From the NCBI GenBank assembly GCA_016184205.1, contig JACPDD010000004.1, positions 1 through 7,727 of the forward strand: a stretch of 7,727 nucleotides of DNA. Reading direction: 5' to 3'. A program made the translations under genes and the position numbers. The notes under the pieces are model-generated. The model was not told the DNA's origin and ran no database searches. It saw only the letters and a program-made list of their open reading frames with translations. Positions within the stretch are counted from its first letter, which is position 1. The number at the start of each line of letters is the position of its first letter. Shown here piece after piece: positions 1 to 6,179 of the stretch. This DNA comes from Candidatus Levyibacteriota bacterium. GTDB lineage: Bacteria > Patescibacteriota > Microgenomatia > Levybacterales > UBA12049.

Positions 1-711
1 GAAGAAATAAAATACCTTTATAACTTCAGTCTTGATCTCACGGATTTTTACAAAACTTTTAGCAACGACAAAATCCTTGCGCCGATTTTGAAAAAATGGC
101 GCGGTATGCGCCCGGGACATCCAAGTTGTTTGTATGAGTATCTGATTATTGGAATAGTTTTGCAAAATGCTTCGGTTCGACGATCTGTTCAAATGTTCAA
201 GGCACTTTTAGAAAATTATGGAACATTGCTTGAATTTGACGGCAAAAAATTATGGTGTTTTTGGAGTCCGGGAAAACTTCAAAAAATAAGTGAGGATGAT
301 TTGCGGGCTTTGAAAGTCGGCTACCGAGCAAGATCAATCAAAAGACTTGATGATTATTTCTTACAAGGATTGATTAGTGAAAAAGAATTAAGAGCTAAAG
401 ACAGAGAAACGCAAATGGCAGAACTGCTAAAACTTTACGGCGTTGGGCCCGCAACTGTTTGGTATCTGCTTTTTGATGTTTTACACCACTGGGATTTTTT
501 TAACCATGTTTCGCCGTGGGAACAGAAAATTTATTCAAAATTATTTTTTGACCGCGACTCGGAAAACCCCGTCCCTGTTTCAAAACTTCTCAAGTATTTT
601 GAGCGATTTGGAAAATACAAACAGCTTGCGGTTCACTATATTTGGGAAGATTTGTTTTGGAAACGAAAAAACGAGCATATTCCTTGGTTAGAAAAAGAAA
701 TCCGTCTTTAA
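1..711 (+). CDS. HhH-GPD superfamily DNA glycosylase, 5'-truncated by window edge
   Basis: The reading frame is open from base 1, so the true start lies upstream; the TTG at 88 is internal because the preceding codons continue the fold. 236 residues are visible. The family flips damaged bases out of DNA and cuts the glycosidic bond in base excision repair. Visible landmarks are the N-terminal GMRPGHP segment, the helical stretch EYLIIGIVLQNASV (the position of the ILGQQVS-type helix of AlkA/OGG proteins), a VGYRARSI segment like the OGG/AlkA 'GYRA' turn, and the helix-hairpin-helix LYGVGPAT (GVG at visible residues 147-149, bases 439-447). Oddity: where AlkA and OGG1 carry the catalytic Asp, about 22 residues after the second hairpin Gly, this protein reads HVSPWEQK (bases 505-528) with no Asp, and the OGG1 lysine position is also not Lys. 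It could be a divergent active subfamily or a binding-only protein. Superfamily call is firm; substrate is unknown. Confidence 0.8.
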   Translation, partial: EEIKYLYNFSLDLTDFYKTFSNDKILAPILKKWRGMRPGHPSCLYEYLIIGIVLQNASVRRSVQMFKALLENYGTLLEFDGKKLWCFWSPGKLQKISEDDLRALKVGYRARSIKRLDDYFLQGLISEKELRAKDRETQMAELLKLYGVGPATVWYLLFDVLHHWDFFNHVSPWEQKIYSKLFFDRDSENPVPVSKLLKYFERFGKYKQLAVHYIWEDLFWKRKNEHIPWLEKEIRL

Positions 712-790
712 TTTTTAGCGACAATCTGCTAAATTACAGATGAAAGCGGCGCTAGGAGTTGCGAAATCCCGTGGAGGGAGGTGAAATATA
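712..790 (+). other. 79-base spacer and 5' leader of the EF-Tu-like gene
   Basis: The spacer between the glycosylase stop and the next ATG contains a small inverted repeat, TTTAGC (714-719) and GCTAAA (728-733), around an 8-base loop. It has no U-tract after it, so it is a poor terminator. A weak -10 candidate, TAAATT (730-735), overlaps the right arm, but no convincing -35 is seen. Closer to the gene, TCCC (767-770) can pair with GGGA (776-779) across a 5-base loop, which would cover part of the Shine-Dalgarno. Either structure could be chance. Confidence 0.3.
776..784 (+). promoter_or_regulatory. Strong Shine-Dalgarno for the EF-Tu-like gene
   Basis: GGGAGGTGA, whose last eight bases GGAGGTGA match the 16S rRNA 3' end perfectly, lies 6 bases before the ATG at 791. 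It fixes that start. It stands out because the YfhO-like, MBL, ndk and M16 genes in this window show no such site, which suggests a highly translated product. A 4-bp hairpin (767-770 with 776-779) overlaps its left end. Confidence 0.85.
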
Positions 791-1036
791 ATGAATGACA
801 GTATTGGGAAAGTTGTGCACTATTACGACAAACTAGGAGTGGCGGTAGTAAAGCTTGATAAGAAACTTGCAGCTGGAGACCGCGTTCGCTTTGAGCACGG
901 GCAGAACTCATTTGAACAAACGATTGAATCAATGCAACTTGATCACAAGCCAATAAACGAAGGCAATCCGGGCGATGAAGTAGCAGTGAAAGTAGATAAA
1001 AAAGCAAATGAAGGGACTGTCCTTCTTGCAGTCTAG
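791..1036 (+). CDS. Stand-alone EF-Tu domain 2-like small protein
   Basis: An 81-residue acidic and lysine-rich protein made of one predicted beta-barrel. IGKVVHYYDKLGVAVVKL, then the AAGDRVRFEHG turn, FEQTIESMQLDH, and a closing GDEVAVKVD strand follow the pattern of domain 2 of translational GTPases (EF-Tu/IF-2), also seen at the C-terminus of U32 peptidases. No GTPase domain (no GxxxxGK[ST]) is attached, and the gene is complete: ATG with a strong Shine-Dalgarno and a TAG stop. Short proteins of this type are annotated in CPR bacteria and archaea as 'translation elongation factor-like protein'; their function is not established. By analogy with the domain it may bind RNA, tRNA or ribosome components. 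No neighbour gives a clear clue. Family call is good; role is unknown. Confidence 0.8.
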   Translation: MNDSIGKVVHYYDKLGVAVVKLDKKLAAGDRVRFEHGQNSFEQTIESMQLDHKPINEGNPGDEVAVKVDKKANEGTVLLAV

Positions 1037-1078
1037 AAATTATCCCTAGCTTTGGGGCAACTAAATAAAATTGGAGGA

Positions 1079-1107
1079 TTGACAAATAGTAAAGGTGAGA
1101 TTATTAT
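1079..1107 (+). promoter_or_regulatory. Sigma-70-type promoter, TTGACA-17-TATTAT
   Basis: A perfect -35 hexamer TTGACA (1079-1084), a 17-base spacer and a -10 TATTAT (1102-1107) with one mismatch to consensus. This is the best promoter match I see in the window. The predicted transcript start is about 1113-1116, immediately before the ATG at 1117, so the first ORF on that RNA would be essentially leaderless. The same transcript could run on into the YfhO-like and MBL genes, with a leader of about 140 bases. Confidence 0.7.
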
Positions 1108-1116
1108 CTGGGTGTT

Positions 1117-1230
1117 ATGGCCGGTGGAGAGAGACGACCTTGGTACATATCCATGGGCTGCCTGCCAGTTCTGTTAACAGTCACTTTCCTTGCAGGCTCA
1201 GTCCTGTTAATGCTCCTAGTTGTCCTTTAA
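1117..1230 (+). CDS. Possible 37-residue single-pass membrane peptide
   Basis: ATG to TAA, 37 codons. The product begins MAGGERRPWYIS and then has 25 residues (13-37) with no charged residue, rich in Leu, Val, Thr and Gly and ending LLMLLVVL, so it looks like a tail-anchored membrane helix with a positively charged cytoplasmic N-terminus. It starts about 3 bases after the predicted transcription start of a near-consensus promoter, so translation would be leaderless; the AAGGTGA at 1092-1098 lies inside the promoter and is too far from the ATG to act as its Shine-Dalgarno. It is in the same frame as the downstream YfhO-like gene, separated by its stop. I recognise no family. The alternative is a structured RNA leader that happens to be open. 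Confidence 0.35.
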   Translation: MAGGERRPWYISMGCLPVLLTVTFLAGSVLLMLLVVL

Positions 1231-1245
1231 GTTTCACTTGTTGTG

Positions 1246-1251
1246 TATAAT
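1246..1251 (+). promoter_or_regulatory. -10 element TATAAT before the YfhO-like start
   Basis: A perfect TATAAT lies exactly 6 bases upstream of the GTG at 1258. A transcript from it would start on or next to that GTG, giving a leaderless mRNA. No good -35 is present at the right distance (TTGTCC at 1220-1225 gives a 20-base spacer). It favours GTG 1258 over GTG 1243, since 1243 would overlap the -10 itself. Confidence 0.45.
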
Positions 1252-1257
1252 AAGAAA

Positions 1258-3576
1258 GTGAAGCGAAACTGGATAGTTGCGGCTTTATTTTTTGTTTTAA
1301 CTTCAATCTTCCTATTTCCTCTTAAAGAAGGATTAATTCTTCTGCCTCTTGATTTACTTGTCAGCAATTATAGTCCCTGGTTTCAAGCCGGGGAAATTCT
1401 CCTTAAAAATCCCTATATGCAGGATTCAATTCTCCAATATTTTCCGTGGAGACACCTGCTTTTTGAGTCACTGGCAAATGGAACAATTCCGTTTTGGAAT
1501 CCTTACCAAAATATGGGAATGCCCTTTATGGCAGGAATGAAAGCAATGACTTTTTATCCGCTTAACATTTTATTTATTTTTGGAGAGCTTTGGCAATGGC
1601 ATGCTTCAATATTCCTCCAAATTTTCCTCAGCATGGTTTTTGTATATGCTCTTTGCCGCGATTTTAAGCTTGGAACGCTCCCAAGCTGTGTTGCTGCCAT
1701 TTCTTTTTCACTCTGCTCTCTAATGGTTGGCTTTTTGGAGTTTGTGTCAGATAGTCACGCGATTTTATGGATTCCGCTTTTTATTTTGTTCTCCAAACGA
1801 TTCATGGACAAAAGAAGCGGATGGAATTTATTTTTTCTTGGAGCATCGATTTCTTTTAGTATTTTTGCCGGGCACTTGCAATACACAGGTTATGGGCTGG
1901 TTTTGCTTGGAGCTTTCTCGGTTTACTGGGGATATTTACAAAAAGTAAAAATTCGAACTTTTATCTTTCTTTTTACAAGCATTGGCCTTGGAATTTTAGT
2001 GAGCTCAGTGCAGCTTATTCCTGCCATGGAACTGTTTTCGCATTCATTCAGGGGGCTTGGTAATTCCTATGAAGTATTTACTAAAGACCTCCCAACAATA
2101 AATCAGTTTTTCAGGCTTTTTTCTCCAGACTTTTTTGGCCACCCTACCGAGCGAAATCTAACGTCAGGGTATATTGAAACAAGCGGATATTTTGGAGTAA
2201 TTTCCTTCTTTTTTGCTCTTTACGCAGTGATTTTCTCCAAAAACAAAATTGTCCGATTCTTTGCTGTATTTTTCCTGGGAGCCATGCTTTTTTCGCTAAG
2301 ATGGCCTGCCGAAATTATTTACCTTCTCAAGGTTCCTCTTTTAACAAGCGGCTCAGGCGGAAGAATTTTTGTCTTAGCACTCTTTTCAGGATCAATACTT
2401 GCAGGCTTTGGACTTGAGGAGTTTCTGCGAGGCCAAGCAAAAAGGAATGTGCTGAGCCTTTTTGCTTTTGCCGCGACTTTTGCTTTTGGAATAGTCCTTA
2501 ACTACAAAAGGTCTCTATTTTTCCACGATATACAATTTCAGATTCTAGTTTTCGGAATTTTTGCAGCTGCAACTCTAATTTTCCAGCTATTCGCAAATCG
2601 TAGTTCGCACGTCGACAAGCGAAAAGCGAAAAGCAAAAATCGATACGCTCATGTTTTTGTGCTATTTTTAATAGCATTAATATACTTTGATCTATTTCGC
2701 TTGGGCTACCGTTATCTAACTTTCTCAAACCATAGGTTTCTTTACCCAAATACTTTAGCTATGGATTTTGTAAGAGAGCATGCAAAAAACAATTTAGGCA
2801 GAAGTTTTGGAATTACAGAACCTGAAATTGAAACCTATCTAGGCATTTATTCGATTGAAACGTATAATCCTTTGTATATAAAAAGGAATGCGGAGCTCCT
2901 GCAGGCTTTACAGAAGCTTCCAGTAGATAAACTGCCTGTAAACAAATATCTCCTAACAGAAAGAACCAAGAATTTAAAACTCGCGCTTGATTTTACAGGA
3001 GTATCTAATGCCGGCGTGCCAAAGGACGCGAGCCCCGCTTATTTTTATCTTAACACTGGCGATTTTAAGCCAAGTTTTGATAAGGTTTTAAGCGACGAGA
3101 GGCTGGATGTTTACAAAAACAAAGACGCGCTTCACCGCTTTGGACTTTATTATAAATATAGAACTGCAAACTCCAATGAGCAGCTTAAAATTATAAACGA
3201 GCGAAACTTTGACCCTAGAAACGAAATTCTTCTTGAGGAGGAACTTCCAATCAAACTTGCGGCCGGCACTGGCTCGGCAAAATTGCTTTCGAGTGATGTA
3301 AATTCTCAGAAATTCAGCATAAAGACAGATAAGCCAGCACTTTTCTACATTTCCGACACATACTTTCCGGGGTGGAATGCGAAGGTAAATAATAAACCGA
3401 CGAAAATCTATCGCGCAAACTATAATTTTAGAGCGGTTTTAGTGCCCGCAGGAAGCTCTACAATCGATTTTTCCTACTTACCCACCCATTTTCCGCTCGC
3501 GGTTGCAATCTCCATAGTAAGTTTTGTCTTGTTGGCAGGTGTTAGCATCTTTTCCAACCGCAGCAAGCAAGTGTGA
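1258..3576 (+). CDS. YfhO-family multi-pass membrane protein (GT-C-like)
   Basis: A large integral membrane protein of about 772 residues (777 if read from GTG 1243; residue numbers below use 1243). The N-terminus is a short basic stretch followed by a first helix, then an outside loop with an Asp (PLDLL, D37), as in GT-C glycosyltransferases that use lipid-linked sugars. Family landmarks follow: QYFPWR (65-70), the WNPYQNMGMP block (85-94), FYPL (104-107), then many hydrophobic segments to about residue 490. The C-terminus is a soluble beta-rich domain with YISDTYFPGW (from about 702), VLVPAG and FSYLP, then a last helix (about 750-770), typical of YfhO proteins. B. subtilis YfhO takes part in lipoteichoic acid glycosylation; here the acceptor is unknown. 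No Shine-Dalgarno precedes either GTG. A basic cytoplasmic-looking loop is encoded by a 7-bp tandem repeat (2619-2639). The MBL gene follows after 12 bases. Confidence 0.8.
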   Translation: MKRNWIVAALFFVLTSIFLFPLKEGLILLPLDLLVSNYSPWFQAGEILLKNPYMQDSILQYFPWRHLLFESLANGTIPFWNPYQNMGMPFMAGMKAMTFYPLNILFIFGELWQWHASIFLQIFLSMVFVYALCRDFKLGTLPSCVAAISFSLCSLMVGFLEFVSDSHAILWIPLFILFSKRFMDKRSGWNLFFLGASISFSIFAGHLQYTGYGLVLLGAFSVYWGYLQKVKIRTFIFLFTSIGLGILVSSVQLIPAMELFSHSFRGLGNSYEVFTKDLPTINQFFRLFSPDFFGHPTERNLTSGYIETSGYFGVISFFFALYAVIFSKNKIVRFFAVFFLGAMLFSLRWPAEIIYLLKVPLLTSGSGGRIFVLALFSGSILAGFGLEEFLRGQAKRNVLSLFAFAATFAFGIVLNYKRSLFFHDIQFQILVFGIFAAATLIFQLFANRSSHVDKRKAKSKNRYAHVFVLFLIALIYFDLFRLGYRYLTFSNHRFLYPNTLAMDFVREHAKNNLGRSFGITEPEIETYLGIYSIETYNPLYIKRNAELLQALQKLPVDKLPVNKYLLTERTKNLKLALDFTGVSNAGVPKDASPAYFYLNTGDFKPSFDKVLSDERLDVYKNKDALHRFGLYYKYRTANSNEQLKIINERNFDPRNEILLEEELPIKLAAGTGSAKLLSSDVNSQKFSIKTDKPALFYISDTYFPGWNAKVNNKPTKIYRANYNFRAVLVPAGSSTIDFSYLPTHFPLAVAISIVSFVLLAGVSIFSNRSKQV
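2619..2639 (+). repeat. Three tandem 7-bp units (GCGAAAA) inside the YfhO-like gene
   Basis: Two perfect copies of GCGAAAA (2619-2632) are followed by GCAAAAA (2633-2639). They encode the lysine-rich stretch KRKAKSK between two hydrophobic segments, where length change would be tolerated. The unit length of 7 is the same as in the M16 and argS repeats, but the sequence is different. Confidence 0.55.
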
Positions 3577-3582
3577 TAAAAT
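3572..3582 (+). promoter_or_regulatory. -10-like element abutting the MBL start
   Basis: TGTGATAAAAT overlaps the stop of the YfhO-like gene. It can be read as TAAAAT (3577-3582) placed exactly 6 bases before the ATG at 3589, or as an extended form TGT-GATAAA. Either would put the transcript start at or within a couple of bases of the ATG. There is no Shine-Dalgarno for this gene, so it may be leaderless, or translated from the YfhO transcript. Confidence 0.4.
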
Positions 3583-3588
3583 ATAAAT

Positions 3589-4353
3589 ATGAAAGTTATT
3601 TTCTTAGGAACAAACGGATGGTATACTTCACCTACCGGAAATACTACGTGCGTTTTGATTGACAGCAAAACTCATTACGTAGTTTTTGATGCTGGAAATG
3701 GAATTTACAAACTTGATAACTACATCAATGAAAACAAACCAATCGCTCTTTTTGTAAGCCATTTTCATATAGACCACGTCTCAGGATTTCACACTTTGAA
3801 TAAGTTTAAATTTTCGCAGGGAATTGATGTCTATTTTGCAAAAGGGAGAATGAATGATTTTAATACATTAGTCCACAGACCATACACAATCGGTGTCAAA
3901 AATGAACCAGAAAACGTATCTAATTTAAACTTAGAAGTCAGACCCCATGAGCTAGAAGATGGAAATCACGATATTGGATTTCCTGTTGAAATTCGCAAGC
4001 TTTACCACGCGTATGACGACCATGGCTATAAAGTAGAATTGGAAGGAAAAACTGTAGCTTATTCGGGAGATACAAGTGTTGGTCCCAACAGTAAGTTACT
4101 TGCAAAAAATGCGGATATGCTTATTCACGAATGTGCTTATATTGATCCTAATGCAGGAGGCGAATGGGGGCATGTTGATTCTACTCGGGCAGCCAAATTA
4201 GCAAAAGAGGCAAATGTTAAGCAATTAGTGCTTAACCATTTTGATGCAAGCCTTTACACTACACTTGAAAAGCGAAAAGAAGCAGAGAGAAAAGCTAGGG
4301 AAATCTTCCCAAACACTATTGCCGCTGTGGATGATTTAGTAATCAAACTCTAG
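3589..4353 (+). CDS. Metallo-beta-lactamase-fold hydrolase, RNase Z/phosphodiesterase-like
   Basis: A 254-residue cytoplasmic enzyme, full length for the single-domain family. The N-terminus MKVIFLGTNGW is the usual first strand. The metal-binding motif HFHIDH (H58, H60, D62, H63) is intact, followed by a candidate third-site His in LYHAYDDHG (H140), the bridging Asp in YSGDTS (D161), HECAY (H180), GHVDS (H195) and LNHFD (H217). This order (SHxHxDH, SGDT, HE, GH, H) is that of RNase Z and related phosphodiesterases, but the long flexible arm of tRNase Z is not evident, and GHVDS replaces the usual GHST/S. It could process tRNA 3' ends, or act on cyclic nucleotides or other phosphodiesters; sequence alone does not decide. 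No signal peptide. It overlaps the stop of convergent ndk by 4 bases. Confidence 0.85.
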   Translation: MKVIFLGTNGWYTSPTGNTTCVLIDSKTHYVVFDAGNGIYKLDNYINENKPIALFVSHFHIDHVSGFHTLNKFKFSQGIDVYFAKGRMNDFNTLVHRPYTIGVKNEPENVSNLNLEVRPHELEDGNHDIGFPVEIRKLYHAYDDHGYKVELEGKTVAYSGDTSVGPNSKLLAKNADMLIHECAYIDPNAGGEWGHVDSTRAAKLAKEANVKQLVLNHFDASLYTTLEKRKEAERKAREIFPNTIAAVDDLVIKL

Positions 4354-4817
4354 CTCTTGAGTTCTTCGTCCAGATAAATGTGGCTTGTGTCTGTTTTTTC
4401 CCAAGGAAAAATTTCATCTTCTTTAAAAATCAGGGCTTCCTCTTTCTTTGCAACTGTTAAATCTTCTGAAGCATGGATTAAATTATATTGCTGGCTCATT
4501 GCAAAATCCCCTCTTATTGTCCCCGGCTCTGCTTCTCTTGATTTTGTAATTCCAATCAATTTCCTAATTGTGGCAACACTGTCTTTGCCTTCCCAAAGCA
4601 TTGCAATAACAGGAAAAGATTTCATGTAGGACTTAAGTGATGGAAAAAATGACTTATCCTTATGATGTGCATACCATTCATCCAAAATTGCATCGTCCAA
4701 AGAAATCATTTTCATCCCAACCAATTTAAGCCCTTTCCTCTCAAAGCGATGAATTACTTCCCCTATTAGGCCTCTTTGTACTCCATCCGGTTTTACAAGC
4801 ACTACTGAGCGTTCCAT
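4350..4817 (-). CDS. ndk: Nucleoside diphosphate kinase
   Basis: A 155-residue enzyme that transfers the gamma phosphate from one nucleoside triphosphate to another nucleoside diphosphate through a phosphohistidine, balancing NTP and dNTP pools in the cytoplasm. The N-terminal signature LVKPDGVQRGLIG (K9) is intact, as are AMLWEG, TIRKLIG (R85), PGTIRGDF (R102) and the active-site NLIHASED (N112, H115). Two small departures are seen: HAS-ED in place of the common HGSDS, and a C-terminal tail of about 25 residues after the usual EALIF end, ending with charged residues. ATG at 4817 fits the family start, with no Shine-Dalgarno. Upstream is a 77-base spacer filled by an inverted repeat, then the M16 gene on the same strand, so co-transcription is possible. 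The stop shares CTAG with the MBL gene. Confidence 0.95.
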   Translation of the reverse strand: MERSVVLVKPDGVQRGLIGEVIHRFERKGLKLVGMKMISLDDAILDEWYAHHKDKSFFPSLKSYMKSFPVIAMLWEGKDSVATIRKLIGITKSREAEPGTIRGDFAMSQQYNLIHASEDLTVAKKEEALIFKEDEIFPWEKTDTSHIYLDEELKS

Positions 4818-4824
4818 AACTTTT

Positions 4825-4889
4825 AGCGTTCAGTAATTAGCGTCTAGCGTATAGTTCTTTTTCGAACTGAACCCTAAACGCTGAACACT
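4825..4889. repeat. Imperfect inverted repeat built of AGCGT-like units
   Basis: The spacer between the M16 gene and ndk is almost wholly a long imperfect palindrome. The left arm (4825-4857) carries three AGCGT units, at 4825-4829, 4839-4843 and 4846-4850. The right arm (4864-4889) carries their rough complements. The centre is AGTTC-TTTTTC-GAACT, a 5-bp stem with a 6-base loop. Allowing a 7-base gap, about 21 of 26 positions pair by my hand count. A further AGCGT (4808-4812) lies in the first codons of ndk. There is no U-tract after the stem on the minus strand, so it is not a standard terminator. It could be a REP- or MITE-like element or an RNA processing site. Confidence 0.6.
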
Positions 4890-4894
4890 ATACC

Positions 4895-6169
4895 CTACAA
4901 GGATAGCAACTTTTTAAGACTTTGTCCATTGTCAAAATTGCCTATTACAGCCATGTTAAGCCCGCTGTTTTTAAAATATTTCTTGGCGACTTCTAAAACT
5001 TTCTGTGCTGTTACATTGTCTATTTTTTTCATAATCTGGTCGGGATTTTTTATTTCCTTTTCCAAAAGTTCCTGCTGCGCATAGAATCCTGAAACCGAGC
5101 GGCTGTCTTCAAGCTCCAAAACCAAATGGCCCTTTATAAATTCCTTCGCTTTTTTAAGTTCCAGATTTGAGATTTGAGATTTGAGATTTGAGATTTTCCT
5201 GTACTCATCAATAATTACTTTTACTGCCTCTTCAGCTCTTTTAGAGTCAACTCCTGCATATGTTGTTATATTCCCAACGTCTTGACAGTGTTCGGCAGTA
5301 GATCTTACATAATAAGCAAGGCCTCTTTTTTCTCTGACTTCGTGAAAAAGCCTACTGCTCATTCCTCCGCCCAAAATTGCCGCAAGAATAGACAGCGGAT
5401 ATTGGTCCGGATGATCAATTGGGACCGTCCTAAAACCAACTGCAATGTGCACTTGCTCTGTTTTTTTACTCTTAATAAGAAGGGTTGGTTTATTTTGATT
5501 TTCTTTGACCTTAGTATATCTTATAGTATCAAACCTTTGCATCTGCCCAAAGTATTTATTAACCATTTCTACTGCTTTTTCCCCACTTACTCCACCGGCA
5601 ACAACAACAGTAATGTTTGTTGGGCTGTAAAGGCTTTTTACATAAGAAATAAAGTCCTCGCGGGTTATGCTTTTTATAACATCTTTGCTTCCTGCAATAT
5701 CCCGACCCATTGGCGTGTCGCCGTACAAAAGATTTTCCCAGACGTCTCCTATTTTTCTTGAAGGACTGTCTTCGTAAAGATTTATTTCCTCAAGAATAAC
5801 GCCTTTTTCTTTTTCAATTTCTGCGCTGTCAAGCTTTGAGTTTTGAAGCATATCGGATAAAACATCAAGCGATAAGCTTACGTTTTCTGCGGCGGATTTT
5901 ATATAATAACCTGTGACTTCTTTTCCTGTAAAAGCATTGAATTCTCCTCCCATTCCATCAATTAGAGTTGAAATTTCAAGGGCAGTTGGCCTTTTCATGG
6001 TTCCCTTAAAAGCCATGTGTTCTAGAAAATGGGAAATTCCACTGTTGGCTTTTTTTTCATAGCGGCTTCCAGCTCCAACCATAACCATTACTGTTGCGGA
6101 CTCAAGTGAAGGCATGGGAATTGTCAAAATTCTGAGGCCGTTTGGTAAAACTGTGCGGGCGTATTTCAT
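4895..6169 (-). CDS. M16 family zinc metallopeptidase (processing-peptidase-like)
   Basis: A 424-residue peptidase of the pitrilysin/mitochondrial-processing-peptidase clan, cytoplasmic with no signal peptide. The inverted zinc motif HFLEH is at residues 47-51, and the third ligand is the Glu of VILEEI (E127, 76 residues after H51, as the family requires). The N-terminal domain continues with GEFNAFTGKE and PMGRDIAG. The C-terminal domain has LGGGMSSRLFHEVREKRGLAYYVRS (split here as GGGMSSRLF at 268-275 and KRGLAYYV), the conserved Arg-Tyr region. The length fits single-unit M16B proteins such as B. subtilis YmxG, which are thought to degrade peptides. Residues 326-336 are encoded by four perfect 7-bp repeats and lie in a predicted helical or loop stretch of the second domain. 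ATG 6169 is preceded by an extended -10 and no Shine-Dalgarno. Confidence 0.93.
   Translation of the reverse strand: MKYARTVLPNGLRILTIPMPSLESATVMVMVGAGSRYEKKANSGISHFLEHMAFKGTMKRPTALEISTLIDGMGGEFNAFTGKEVTGYYIKSAAENVSLSLDVLSDMLQNSKLDSAEIEKEKGVILEEINLYEDSPSRKIGDVWENLLYGDTPMGRDIAGSKDVIKSITREDFISYVKSLYSPTNITVVVAGGVSGEKAVEMVNKYFGQMQRFDTIRYTKVKENQNKPTLLIKSKKTEQVHIAVGFRTVPIDHPDQYPLSILAAILGGGMSSRLFHEVREKRGLAYYVRSTAEHCQDVGNITTYAGVDSKRAEEAVKVIIDEYRKISNLKSQISNLELKKAKEFIKGHLVLELEDSRSVSGFYAQQELLEKEIKNPDQIMKKIDNVTAQKVLEVAKKYFKNSGLNMAVIGNFDNGQSLKKLLSL
5165..5192 (-). repeat. Four perfect tandem 7-bp repeats inside the M16 gene
   Basis: On the plus strand the unit ATTTGAG occurs four times without error (5165-5171, 5172-5178, 5179-5185, 5186-5192), with partial units on both sides. 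On the coding strand it reads CTCAAAT and gives the peptide ISNLKSQISNL. Because 7 is not a multiple of 3, three units make one 7-residue repeat, so loss or gain of three units keeps the frame. The same unit in degenerate form lies in argS at 6504-6538. Confidence 0.9.
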
Positions 6170-6179
6170 CCGAAAATCT

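Larger units (their letters stand above)
1037..1242 (+). other. 206-base intergenic region, locally GC-richer than its flanks
   Basis: The gap holds a weak CCC/GGG hairpin just after the EF-Tu-like stop (1044-1057, too short to call a terminator), a strong sigma-70-type promoter (1079-1107), a possible 37-codon ORF (1117-1230) and the approach to the YfhO-like gene. From about 1110 to 1230 the base composition is visibly richer in G/C than the surrounding genes. Within it are a perfect 10-bp palindrome CTGTTAACAG (1171-1180) and flanking arms GCCTGC (1160-1165) and GCAGGC (1192-1197). The segment could therefore be a structured RNA, a short coding sequence or both. Confidence 0.5.

Noticed and set aside
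88..90. TTG at 88 as the start of the glycosylase gene.
   Set aside because: The frame is open without a stop back to base 1 and the upstream codons (ending DKILAPIL) continue naturally into the fold, so the gene is cut by the window edge.
1079..1177. A 32-codon frame from TTG 1079 after GGAGG (1073-1077).
   Set aside because: The spacing from GGAGG to TTG is one base, the TTG is part of the -35 element, and the product has no recognisable character.
1092..1197. GGTGAG and a pyrimidine-rich TTTCCTTGCAG resembling eukaryotic splice sites.
   Set aside because: All surrounding genes are bacterial and uninterrupted; the likeness is chance.
1243..1245. GTG 1243 as the start of the YfhO-like gene.
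   Set aside because: It directly adjoins and would overlap a perfect TATAAT and has no Shine-Dalgarno. GTG 1258, six bases after that element, fits better, though 1243 cannot be excluded.
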